DNA of 64,000 nt. Origin: Lotus japonicus (Eukaryota; Streptophyta; Magnoliopsida; Fabales; Fabaceae). Numbering within the stretch: the stretch's first letter is position 1; every line of letters begins with the position of its first letter. The stretch is taken from the NCBI RefSeq assembly GCF_012489685.1, contig NC_080043.1:12580223-12644222 (forward strand), read 5' to 3'. Both the position numbers and the translations under genes were made by a program. The notes beneath the pieces were generated by a model that had not been told where the DNA came from, made no database searches, and saw only the letters and a list, made by a program, of their open reading frames with translations. Below are positions 45,801-55,436 of the stretch, one piece after another.

Positions 45801-48179
45801 TTGGGATTCATGATCACATCCAGAGGAATCGAGATAAACCCAGAAAAATGCAAGGCGATTCAGCAGATGAAAAGCCCTTCCAATGTGAAAGAGGTCCAAC
45901 GTTTGACGGGGCGAATAGCAGCTTTATCTCGGTTTCTTCCCAAGTCTGGTGACAGATCTTTTCCTTTTTTCAAGTGTCTTCGCAAGAATGTCGTATTCGA
46001 GTGGACGGCGGAGTGTGAGGAAGCTTTCGTTCGCCTCAAGGAACTCCTATCGTCACCGCCGATCTTGTCGAAACCAATACAGGGACACCCGCTGCATTTG
46101 TATTTTGCTGTGAGCGATAGTGCTCTGAGTTCTGTGATGTTGCAGGAGATAGATGGCGAGCATCGAATTGTTTATTTTGTTAGTCACACACTCCAGGGCG
46201 CGGAGGTCAGATATCAGAAAATTGAGAAGGCGGCGCTGGCGGTCCTCGTCACCGCCCGGCGGTTGAGACCTTATTTTCAGAGTTTTCCCGTGAAGGTGCG
46301 GACGGATTTGCCCTTGAGGCAAGTATTACAAAAACCGGATTTATCAGGTAGATTGGTCGCCTGGTCGGTTGAATTGTCAGAGTATGGTTTGCAATACGAT
46401 AAGCGGGGCACGGTTGGTGCGCAGTCACTAGCTGACTTTGTGGTCGAGTTGACTCCAGATCGGTTTGAAAGAGTGGACACTCAGTGGACTCTCTTCGTGG
46501 ATGGATCCTCCAATAGTAGTGGCAGCGGCGCGGGAGTAACGTTAGAAGGGCCGGGGGAACTAGTGTTGGAGCAATCCCTGAAATTCGAGTTCAAAGCAAC
46601 GAACAACCAAGCAGAATATGAAGCTCTCATCGCCGGATTGAAGTTGGCGCGGGAAGTGAAGATCAGGAGTTTGTTGATAAGAACGGACTCACAATTGGTG
46701 GAGAACCAAGTGAAGGGAACTTTCCAGGTCAAAGATCCTAATCTGATCAAGTACCTTGAGCGGGTACGGTATTTGATGACACTCTTTCAAGAGGTCGTGG
46801 TAGAGTACGTTCCTCGGGCAGAAAATCAGCGGGCGGACGCGCTAGCCAAACTGGCGAGCACGCGGAAGCCCGGCAATAACAAAAGTGTGATTCAGGAAAC
46901 GCTGGCGTACCCAAGCATCGAAGGCGAGCTCATGTCCTGCGTAAACAGAGGGAGAACATGGATGGATCCCATAATATCTATCTTGGCGGGGGACCCGGCA
47001 GAAGTGGAGCAATGCACGAAGGAGCAGCAGCGGGAGGCGAGTCACTATACTCTCATTGACGGACACTTGTATCGCCGTGGTTTCTCGACGCCATTGTTGA
47101 AATGTGTATCGCCAGAGAAGTACGAAGCGATAATGTCTGAAGTACATGAAGGAGTGTGCGCGAGCCACATCGGGGGAAGGTCTTTGGCTTGCAAAGTGTT
47201 GAGGGCAGGTTTTTACTGGCCCACCCTCAGGAAAGATTGTATGGACTTCGCGAAGCAGTGCAAGGAGTGTCAAGTGTTCGCAGATTTGTCTAAGGCACCG
47301 CCAAAGGAGTTGGTAACGATGAGCGCCCCGTGGCCTTTCGCCATGTGGGGTGTGGACTTAGTTGGACCTTTCCCGACCGCCAGGGCACAAATGAAGTTTA
47401 TATTGGTGGCGGTGGACTACTTCACTAAGTGGATTGAGGCTGAACCCTTGGCCAAGATTACTTCTGCAAAGATAGTCAATTTCTACTGGAAGCGTATTGT
47501 TTGCAGGTTCGGGATCCCAAGGGCGATCGTATCTGACAATGGGACCCAGTTTTCAAGCAGTCAAACAAGGGAGTTCTGCAAGGAAATGGGCATACAGATG
47601 AGGTTCGCCTCTGTTGAGCATCCGCAGACGAACGGGCAGGTGGAATCTGCAAACAGGGTAATCCTACGAGGACTAAGACGACGGCTCGCGGAGGCTAAGG
47701 GAGCTTGGTTGGATGAACTTCCGGCGGTGCTGTGGTCGTACAACACCACCGAGCAATCTACTACAAGGGAAACCCCCTTTAGAATGACCTATGGGGTAGA
47801 TGCCATGTTGCCGGTGGAGATTGACAACTTTACATGGCGGACTCGACCAGGTTTTGAAGAGGAAAATGAGGCCAACATGGCGGTGGAGCTGGACCTTTTG
47901 TCGGAAACGCGCGACGAGGCGCACATTCGGGAAACAGCGATGAAGCAGCGCGTGGCGGCAAAGTTCAACAGCAGGGTTCGCGTCCGAGATATGCAGGTTG
48001 GCGACCTGGTCCTCAAGTGGCGATCGGGAGCCCCGGGGAACAAGCTTACTCCCAACTGGGAAGGGCCCTACCGCATTATTAAAGTTCTTGGTAATGGGGC
48101 CTATCACTTAGAAGAGCTTGATGGGAGGCGGTTACCTCGATCGTTCAATGGTTTGAGCTTGCGCTACTTTTATAGTTGA
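42813..48179 (+). CDS. Tat-lineage Gag-Pol polyprotein, intact
   Basis: Open from 42765; the ATG at 42813 (METRRRRQHH) is the likelier start, giving 1788 residues. Counting from 42765: Pro-rich N-terminus; retrotransposon gag domain about residues 150-310; a variant knuckle CX2HX4HX4C (CEFHRSAGHDTDDC) at about 428; protease with LLDQGSSADII at about 586; RT with GKWRMCVDYTDLN (about 860) and the catalytic YVDD (about 966); a first RNase H (about 1105-1215); a second, archaeal-type RNase H with FVDGSS, NNQAEYEAL and RADALAKLAS (about 1241-1365); integrase HHCC (HEGVCASH...CKEC, about 1462-1505); the DDE core (GVDLVGPF about 1528, VSDNGTQF about 1589, NGQVESAN about 1626); and a C-terminal GPY-like WEGPYRI near 1767. 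No stops or frameshifts: probably functional. Confidence 0.95.
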   Translation: METRRRRQHHSPMRQRISPPRRPHRVDLDSPVRTTGVQSPSPLPSPPPPPSPSQVGSLERSPENSPAPEQQPAVTQEQWRHLMRSIDNIQQRNEHLQAQLDFYRREQRDDGSREADSVAEFRPFSEDVENVAIPDNMKTLVLDSYSGDSDPKDHLLYFNTKMVIIAASDAVKCRMFPSTFKSTAMAWFTTLPRGSISNFRDFSSKFLVQFSANKNQPVTINDLYNIRQQEGESLKEYMARYSAASVKVEDEEPRACALAFKNGLLPGGLNSKLTRKPARSMGEMRARASTYILDEEDDAFKRKRAKLEKGDTSPKRVKKDRSGEDKGEGKQQRPGKGKSVFKPTKEQLYPRRDDYEQRRPWQSKSHRQREETDMVMNTDVSDTLRGASDANLVDEPEAPKYQPRDANPKKWCEFHRSAGHDTDDCWTLQREIDKLIRAGYQGNRQGQWRNGGDQNKAHKREEERADTKGKKKQESAAIATKGADDTFARHSGPPVGTINTIAGGFGGGGDTHAARKRHVRAVNSVHEVAFGFVHPDITISMADFEGIKPHKDDPIVVQLRMNSFNIRRVLLDQGSSADIIYGDAFDKLGLTDNDLTPYAGTLVGFAGEQVMVRGYIDLDTIFGEDECARVLKVRYLVLQVVASYNVIIGRNTLNRLCAVISTAHLAVKYPLSSGKVGKLKVDQKMARECYNNCLNLYGKKSALVGHRCYEIEASDENLDPRGEGRVNRPTPIEETKALKFGDRTLKIGTRLTEEQETRLTKLLGENLDLFAWSCKDMPGINPNFICHRLALNPSVKPVSQLRRRLGGDKGKAVQQEVDKLLAAEFIREVKYPTWLANVVMVKKANGKWRMCVDYTDLNKACPKDSYPLPSIDSLVDGASGNELLSLMDAYSGYHQIRMHPADEDKTAFMTARVNYCYRTMPFGLKNAGATYQRLMDRVFAKQVGRNMEVYVDDMIVKSVRGLDHHQDLEEAFGEIRKHSMRLNPEKCSFGVQGGKFLGFMITSRGIEINPEKCKAIQQMKSPSNVKEVQRLTGRIAALSRFLPKSGDRSFPFFKCLRKNVVFEWTAECEEAFVRLKELLSSPPILSKPIQGHPLHLYFAVSDSALSSVMLQEIDGEHRIVYFVSHTLQGAEVRYQKIEKAALAVLVTARRLRPYFQSFPVKVRTDLPLRQVLQKPDLSGRLVAWSVELSEYGLQYDKRGTVGAQSLADFVVELTPDRFERVDTQWTLFVDGSSNSSGSGAGVTLEGPGELVLEQSLKFEFKATNNQAEYEALIAGLKLAREVKIRSLLIRTDSQLVENQVKGTFQVKDPNLIKYLERVRYLMTLFQEVVVEYVPRAENQRADALAKLASTRKPGNNKSVIQETLAYPSIEGELMSCVNRGRTWMDPIISILAGDPAEVEQCTKEQQREASHYTLIDGHLYRRGFSTPLLKCVSPEKYEAIMSEVHEGVCASHIGGRSLACKVLRAGFYWPTLRKDCMDFAKQCKECQVFADLSKAPPKELVTMSAPWPFAMWGVDLVGPFPTARAQMKFILVAVDYFTKWIEAEPLAKITSAKIVNFYWKRIVCRFGIPRAIVSDNGTQFSSSQTREFCKEMGIQMRFASVEHPQTNGQVESANRVILRGLRRRLAEAKGAWLDELPAVLWSYNTTEQSTTRETPFRMTYGVDAMLPVEIDNFTWRTRPGFEEENEANMAVELDLLSETRDEAHIRETAMKQRVAAKFNSRVRVRDMQVGDLVLKWRSGAPGNKLTPNWEGPYRIIKVLGNGAYHLEELDGRRLPRSFNGLSLRYFYS

Positions 48180-48962
48180 TTGCAGGCGAGAAAGTGAACA
48201 AGTCGGAATCGCCGGAGCCAGATATCTTTAAGATTTTCCGAAGTGTTTTCAAATTGTCCAATGTACTGCAACGACAAATCAATAAAATAAGACGAAAATT
48301 CACGAAATTCGTGTCCAAAAAAATTCCAGGGATTCCCTGACGATCGGAATTGCCGATCGACATAAAGAATTACGGCGATCACTAAGTGGGACAAGCTTGA
48401 TCCCCAAAGGGGCTTGCTGGAACCCTGAAGGTTGTGGCGATTCCACAAATGGCCTTTGACGCCTGGGAATCACCCTCCGGAAAGTCTGACGTGATCGCCG
48501 GTCCCGTAAACGATGTGCTGGGTAAGTCTCGCCAGAATACGACGAGCGCCGTTAACTAGGCAAAAGTCTTGGGACCCCCAAATGGCCATTGGGATCCAAG
48601 CATTGTAAGCCCCGAGCGGGCAAAGCCCCGGGCGAAGTCCTCGAGAATGGAGGCCGTTTCTTCCTATTAGGGAAAAAACGTCTAAAGTCTTGGTGGTGGA
48701 ATACCAAGCAACAAGTCCTAGTTAAAATTAACGCACGAAATCGTTAGGCGTAATTCAATCATATGACGCGTGAAAAATAGCGCAAGATATAAGGTCGGCG
48801 AATGAATAGGAGGGAAGGCGAGGCGAGTATTCCAATATGACTTACAACATATCCAACGGCGATATAAAAAGCTATGGCGAAAGGTTGCTTAAACATAGAC
48901 GAATGGCGGAAAAGTACACTACAAGGTGACAGTAAAAGATAAAAGTAATGTTAAAAATTACA
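48180..48962. other. Spacer between Tat pol and the antisense gene
   Basis: About 780 bp without a convincing frame in either strand. It separates two convergent genes, so polyadenylation signals for both should lie here. None was pinned down. Confidence 0.5.
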
Positions 48963-51475
48963 TTATTCATTGTTTTCTTTCTCCTGTTCTTCTTCTTCCT
49001 CTTCTTCTTCAGTCGCTGTCCAGAGGTTTTGGTCAATCAGGGGAGGATCGTCGGGACCAACCAGTCCTGCGGCGGTTATCTCTTTCATTACTCCCATGGC
49101 GCTAAAGTCAAAGTTCGGGTACAAATGTTGGGCCTGGTCTTTGGCGAGGTAGAAACCGCGCTCGCGGTTGTCAAGGGCGATGTCAGCGGCTTGTTCCCTC
49201 GCCTCAATGGCTTTGGCCTTCTCCGTCGCCAGCTCGTCCTCTAGACTTTTGATCTTTGCTAGTTGGGAAGCAATTTCAGCATCTTTCGTGGCGAGGGCCT
49301 CGGCATGAGTTTCGGTCGCTTTCTTGATCTCCTCGGACGTAGCCTGCATCACCGCCTCCATGTCAGATTTCGCCAAGGCCAAGGACTCCGCAGACTTTTT
49401 CTCTTGCTCTGCCAACGCCTTTTTCACTAACTCCAGCTCAGCGCACAGTATGGCAAGCTCTGACTCCTTAGCAATCAGCGCCTCGCCTCGGGCGATCAAG
49501 TCCTTCTCAGCTTGCTCTTTTTCCTTCTTGCAAGCTTGAAGGCTTGCATCAAGCTCATCTGCTTCTTCCTTCATCAGCGCCAGCTGATCCTCCAGCTCGC
49601 CGATTTTAATCCCCGCCGTGCCAATCATCTTGTCGGCATAGACTTTGTCTTTTCCTGCTTGCGTCGCCAGTTTGTCGAAACGTTTTTCCCAAGCAGCGGC
49701 GGCTTCTTGATGCTTAGCACTTTCGGCCTTCAACCGCTCAGCTTCAACGTTGGCGGCATTGAACTTCTCAAACGTGTGAGCAAAGATGCACCCAGCGCGT
49801 AGGAGGCAAGCAAGAGTCTCCTCCTTGGTGACATTCAGGTCCTGACTCAAAACTTCTTTTTCTATAACGTCACGGTTGAGACCAGCAAGTAAGAATTCTG
49901 AGGGTTCAATGGCGTTGGGGAGCATGTTATAGTAGCTTGAAGAACCGACCTCAGGGGCAGGGGCTTGTTCAATTTGAGCTGCTTCAGAGGTAGTGGCAGC
50001 GCCAGGACAGGATTTTTCCCCTTGATGAGGCGGGGAAGGCATGGAGCCCGCATCATGTGTTGAGGGCGGGCTAGGAGGCGCATCTTGTGTTGAGGGCGGG
50101 CTAGGAGGCGCATCTTGGCGAGGAGGAGACTTTGGGGTTTCATTCTCTTTTTCCTTATCTCCAATAGGAGTGTCGGAAGATGCAGCAGCGGTCGCACCGG
50201 CGGAGGCAGGAGAAGAAGCCGGTACGACGGTTGGCTCGGTAGCTGCGGCGACAGAGGCTTCAGCGACATTTTTGCCTTCAGGCGCAGCAGCAGTGGTGGG
50301 CTGAGCGCCAGGGTTGGATGTGCCGGCGTTGGAGGAGGCTTTGGTCAATCTTCTCCTCTTGGGAGCTTTGGTGCTCTCGGCTTGGTTCTCAGCACCGCCC
50401 CGTTTTTTCGCGTCGCCCTCAGTGTTGAATTTTGGGGAAAAGCGAGCCATTCTCCTCTCGCGGGCCTTCAGGAGCTCGGCGTTCGTGAAATTCATATCTT
50501 CTGTAACAAATAAAAAAAAACACGATCAGTAATAACATAGGAGTCGAGAAGGGAAATGTCAATAATAAAAGTGAGCTATGGGCAACCTAAGTATTTGGGA
50601 GTTCTTGAGAGGTCAGCGCCCTCAAGGACTGTTGTGCAGTCAAGGATGGGAAGTGGGGCAAGGAGATTAAGAAAGGCTTTATCGTTGGCGGACAAGGAAT
50701 CCTCTGAAGGATCGGTGATCCCGTTGGGCTTCTCTGTCCAGTAAAGAGGAAAGAGGGCGGTCCCGTCTCTGAGGGTGAATGCTTCTGGGTAGGCGGGATG
50801 AACCGCCACACGGAAGTACTTTCGTGCGAAAGAGGACTTCGCGTTACTTTTGTGGGGATGCAAACACTTCCGGCCGGCTCGGGCCTTCAAGGAAATCCAT
50901 CCTTTGTTTTTGATGGACTTGGGGTCGACGTCGTAAAGGTAGAAGAAACTGGTGGGGGATGGGGCGATGCCGACAGCGGCGCTTAGGATTTCAAAACATC
51001 GAATGAAGGCCCAGGCGTTAGGGTGGAGTTGACAGGGAGCCGCGTTGATGTCGCGGAGGACGGTTTGGACAAAGGGCGAGAAAGGAAGCCTGATTCCAAG
51101 CTCGCTAAACATGTATTCGTACGCAAAGAAAAAATGGGATCTCTTTACGTCGCCGTCTGGCTTGTGAAGCCAGGGGCGATCCCCGGGACTGCAAACCCAG
51201 ATCCTGAGTTTGGCGTTAAACTCATCGTCATTGGACAAGCCACCCAGGGAGTTCACGAATTGCACAATGGGATCGCTATCTTGGAAGATGGAAGGTTGAT
51301 CTATAGCCTCGTGTTTGGGGGCTACTTGGACTGGAAGGGGCAGAGTGGCGTAGGTTTGTAGTCGGTGAGCTGGGATCTCCGGAACCTCTAAACGGAGGCC
51401 GCCGGCAGCGGTGGAGTCAGGGTCGCTTTCGGAGGAGGAAGAAGAGTGATTAGGGGAGGTAGGGTTTGAAGCCAT
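48963..51475 (-). CDS. Spliced antisense gene of Tat element, putative gypsy-type transposon (Transposase_28-like) protein
   Basis: Runs opposite to gag-pol between pol and the 3' LTR. Exon 1 is 51475-50587 and exon 2 is 50500-48963. An 86-bp intron has a GT donor (TTAG|GTTGCC) and a TTTGTTACAG acceptor, and joining keeps the frame open for 808 codons. I chose the ATG at 51475 because the left copy loses the frame just upstream; the open frame itself reaches 51973. Residues ~115-230 (FAYEYMFSELGIRLPFSPF, then QLHPNAWAFI) match the plant family named putative gypsy-type transposon (PF04195-like). Exon 2 gives a basic and Ala/Pro/Ser-rich linker, then a long Lys/Glu/Ala coiled coil (~560-740) and an acidic tail. 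Extra antisense ORFs are known in Tat-lineage elements such as Grande; their role is unknown. Confidence 0.82.
50501..50586 (-). other. Intron of the Tat antisense gene
   Basis: 86 bp, T-rich on the minus strand with a ten-T tract before the TTTGTTACAG acceptor; its ends are GT at 50586-50585 and AG at 50502-50501. The same intron is at 21117-21032 in the left copy. An intron in reverse orientation to the element cannot be removed from the genomic RNA, so it survives retrotransposition. Confidence 0.75.
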
Positions 51476-51690
51476 TTTTAGAAGGCAGTGAAGTGAAAGA
51501 AAAGAAAAGATCAGTATGTGTGCGATGTAAAGATAAGGACAGTGGGACTCACCGGAGTAGGATGTGAAGAGTGGGTAGCGGAAAGGGTGATAAGCGACGG
51601 CTCCGGAGCGGAAGTGGGCAGAAGGAGTTTGGTAAGCGATTAGGGAAGTGAAGAGGGGTCTTGGAAAGGGATGACAGTGGGGAAGAAGGG

Positions 51691-51895
51691 TTTTTATAGG
51701 AGAAGGGGAGAAGCTGGAGGGGTGACGCGTGTTGGACGCGTGTGGAAGGTTGGAAGTCATGGTGGTTTTGGGGAGGTGGGTCGCGTGCAAAGGGGAGTTA
51801 CTGCGCACGATGGGACGGTTATGAAAGGTGAAGTGACGGTTCCGGAGAAAGAGGGAAATTGATGTAACCAACACATCACGTGGGGCAGCCACGTG
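51691..51895 (-). promoter_or_regulatory. Candidate promoter of the antisense gene: TATA box and two G-boxes
   Basis: Minus-strand CCTATAAAAA (51700-51691) lies about 215 bp upstream of the ATG. About 180 bp further upstream are two perfect CACGTG G-boxes (51877-51882 and 51890-51895), 13 bp apart, a pattern bound by plant bZIP and bHLH factors. The left copy has them at about 22400-22425. Confidence 0.5.
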
Positions 51896-51975
51896 AGGCA
51901 GATAGAAATTTGAAAGGGTTTTAAAATAAGGGAAGGCGCGAAAAGCCTCGCCACTATAAGGATCAAACGCCATCG

Positions 51976-52352
51976 CCTGACGATTGACACCAACAACGAA
52001 GTTCGGTCACTCATCGGGGTCACCGCCAGTCAATGATTGAATGATCGGCACATGACCCATGCCTGCCACCTTTCCCGCCGGCGAGAGATCATACACCTGC
52101 TCCAACTTGTCACCAATACAAAGTAGTCGTTCTCGCCGCTTGCGGACTTGTGGACTTGCCAGCTTGGTTTGCTCGTCAAGTCAGTGGACTGGGTAACTGA
52201 AAATGCTAGTTTCCTTTTGCTCACGCCATGTTGGCGGTATAGTTAACTTCTCTTTTCTCAAGCCATGTTGGCAGTGTAGATTCCGGTGTACAAACAGCAT
52301 TTAAAAGACACCCTTAGCTCTCGTACCTCGAGCTCGGTGTCTTGTGGACTAG
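51976..52352. other. Tat untranslated region before 3' LTR
   Basis: About 380 bp with no gene. No purine-rich tract is visible immediately before the LTR, where the sequence reads GTGTCTTGTGGACTAG. Confidence 0.5.
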
Positions 52353-52632
52353 TGGACTGGGCGAGCCCCTAGAGGGGCAACGCCCAGCATGTATCCCGCC
52401 CTGAGGCGGGGCCCTGGCCTTCAGTTGGGCCTTGACCTCGGAGGCCCAATTGGCCCAATAGGTAGTACCCAAGCTCTATAAATAGGAGGTAGTTATCAAT
52501 TGGAGAGGACTTTTGGCTCATTTGATGAAATAACACTTGAAATTCAGCACTCTCTCTCATTCTCACTCTCTCTTGGCACAATCCCTCTACCTCTAGGTAC
52601 TATGCCTCTCTTCAATGTCCATTCCTAGAACA
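52353..52632 (+). repeat. 3' LTR of Tat element
   Basis: 280 bp, identical by eye to 42375-42654; followed by TSD GTGGG. Confidence 0.95.
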
Positions 52633-55025
52633 GTGGGATTCTTCTACAACTGAATACCTATAGGTTAGTGTTAATTTGGAATTGCCAAATCCTATTGCTA
52701 GGTTGCATTTTTTTTTTCTGGAATGGTGAATTTTCTTTAGAATTTTATGGTCCCTTATTTGCTTAAGCTAAATCTTGAGAACATTTATTTGTTTACATAT
52801 GAACTTTTTGTTGTATATTTTATTAATATTTCAAAAGATTTAAAGTGAATTTAAATTAAAAATATTTATCTATTTATGATTGGCATCCCGTTTATGTTTA
52901 CAATTAAAATATTGATTACATGGTTAATATGTTACCATTCAATATTTCCCTCTCTATTCTTATATAAGTTTTCTTTGTGTCAAACATTACCTTCCCTCTC
53001 ATAATGTACATGGTAAAAGGTTTTCAATTCCCGTGAAAAACATACCGCCAGTCTACCAGCACCTATGTACTACTAACAAAGATTGAGATATATGTGCATT
53101 TGAATGTATGTGAACATTTATACAAACATAGTCTTAGTGACTAACATAAGCAAGGTGAGATCAATAAAAAAAATATTGTGCATATAAAATAAAAATCAGA
53201 AAAATTCACTAAAAATACCATAAAATTTAATTAATACTCTAGAAATAAATCAAAAATAAATTAAGATAAAATCAAGAAATAAACAATCTAAATCCTAATC
53301 AAATCTAAAATTTAAAAAGGTATTTTTTATGAGAATATAATTAACTTGAGATCAATAAAAAAAATATTGTGCATAGAAAACAATAGAAAATATATATTTT
53401 TTAATTAATCGAGGTATGTGAAAAAGTAGTGTGATTCATTTCACCTTGCAATTTAGATTTTTTCATAGTTTTGGTGGGATTCTTCTACAACTGAATACCT
53501 ATAGGTTAGTGTTAATTTGGAATTGCCAAATCCTATTGCTAGGTTGCATTTTTTTTTTTGGAATGGTGAATTTTCTTTAGAATTTTATGGTCCCTTATTT
53601 GCTTAAGCTAAATCTTGAGAACATTTATTTGTTTGCATATGAACTTTTTGTTGTATATTTTATTAATATTTCAAAAGATTTAAAGTGAATTTAAATTAAA
53701 AATATTTATCTATTTATGATTGGCATCCCGTTTATGTTTACAATTAAAATATTGATTACATAGTTAATATGTTACCATTCAATATTTCCCTCTCTGTTCT
53801 TATATAAGTTTTCTTTGTGCCAAACGTTACCTTCCCTCTCATAATGTACATGGTAAAAGGTTTTCAATTCCCGTGAAAAACATACCGCCAGTCTACCAGC
53901 ACCTTTCATAAGTTCTAAACCATATAGTTACATATTCCCTTAAGAGTGTTAATTAATTTTTATCGTATTTTTATTGAATTTTCGGATTTTTATTTAATTC
54001 AGGGTTTTATGAGTTTTTATTGTGATTTGCTAGACTTTGGTAGTTTTTATCTATCTTTAATTAGTACCGTTTTAAATTTTAGATTTGATTAAGATTTAAG
54101 TTGTTTATTTCTTGATTTTAGCTTGAATCTTTTATTTTATTTTGAGAGTATTAATTAATTTTTATGGTGTTTTTATTGAACTTTAGGTCTTTATTTAATT
54201 TATGATTTTATAAGTTTTTATTGTAATTTGCTAGATTTTGAGAGTTTTTATATATCTTTAATTAGTACCTTTTTAAATTTTAGATTTGATTAGGATTTAG
54301 GTACTTTAATTCTTGATTTTTTCTTAATTTGTCATATTTTTATTTATTGTGAATTCCAGGAAAATGGAGCTGATCTAGTGCTGAGGGACCACAGAGCTAC
54401 CATGGACACGTAGAGATTTGATGGTTGCTAGGTGAATTTGGCAGAGTTTCTCATTAACTGCGGACTAGAGCTCATAGGTTACTGCATATAAGGTTTGATG
54501 TACATTTATGGAGGGTGAAAGGATATTACTCCGGCAAATCAACCATTATTAATGTGAATGCAATCATTATTAATTTTAAAATCTTATTTTTAATTATAGA
54601 GATTTTTTTATGTATATGTAACGTGAGATTTTGTTTTATATAAAAACTATCATTGTAAAATCTTCTTTTTAACTTTAGAGATTTCTTTATGTATATGTAA
54701 CGTGAGATTTTGTAAAACCCCAAGGATTTCTCTATACAGTTAACTTCTTTATTTCTCTGATAAATGAGTATCCATTTAGTAAGATGATTTGCATCTAAAG
54801 CTACTCTGAAATCTAAAAGTTATTGCTGTTTGTATTTGGGTTTAATTTTCAATTTATATGTTTTAATTTTAAATTACAATAATGCTACCTACGTGAGATT
54901 TTGTTTTATATAAAAGGTATCATTATATTTTTTTTAAACAATCATTATATTCTAAACTAATTGATTGATATTATGTCAAATTTCAAATAAAATCAAATGA
55001 GATACCAACCGAATGCATTCAGTTA

Positions 55026-55436
55026 CTCCCTCCGTCCTCTATTATAAGTCACTTTTACCTAATTCTCTAGGATTAAGAAAAGTGGTTAGAATTAGTTAGT
55101 TACAATAAATTTGTATCTTTTTTCCTAAACTGACCACATTTAAAAGTATATCAATTCAATGAATCTCATCTACCTCTCTCTCCATATTAATGTTCCACTA
55201 TCTTGAAAACCCCCTTCCACCAATAAAAAATAAGTTTTGGAAGTTTTTTGAGTAGATATAAATTAAAGTGACCTCGATAATAAAGAAAAATATTGGAAAG
55301 TAGGAAAATTCTTTAAATGCTACAAGGGTAAACATGGAGAGAAAAATTTAATGTTGCATAGATATTGTAAAGTGACTTATATTTTGGGACAAAAAAAAAC
55401 TCACAAAAAGTGACTTATAATAGGGGACGGTGGGAG
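55026..55436. mobile_element. Stowaway-like MITE, right copy
   Basis: Same element as 25554-25964, with one substitution in the right terminus (GGACGGTGGGAG). Flanked by TA on both sides. Confidence 0.85.

Larger units (their letters stand above)
42375..52632 (+). mobile_element. Complete Tat-lineage Ty3/gypsy retrotransposon (10,258 bp)
   Basis: LTRs 42375-42654 and 52353-52632, 280 bp each and identical by eye; TSD GTGGG at 42370-42374 and 52633-52637. PBS directly follows the 5' LTR. It has an intact 1804-codon gag-pol with two RNase H domains, the Tat-lineage hallmark, and a spliced antisense gene between pol and the 3' LTR. A related unoccupied sequence TTTTGGTGGGATTCTTC at about 53470 (and 23997) in the Helitron's second repeat block shows the pre-insertion form. 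A purine-rich tract before the 3' LTR was not obvious. Identical LTRs and open frames indicate a recent insertion. Confidence 0.95.

Noticed and set aside
42769..48107. ORFs of 60-144 codons on both strands overlapping the Tat gag-pol
   Set aside because: Same reason: shadows of the 1804-codon frame. Only the antisense gene at 48963-51475 stands alone.
51476..51973. N-terminal 166-codon extension of the antisense Tat frame
   Set aside because: The left copy loses this frame by a one-base change without other consequence, a TATA box lies within it at 51691, and the composition is not protein-like. Treated as promoter and 5' UTR.
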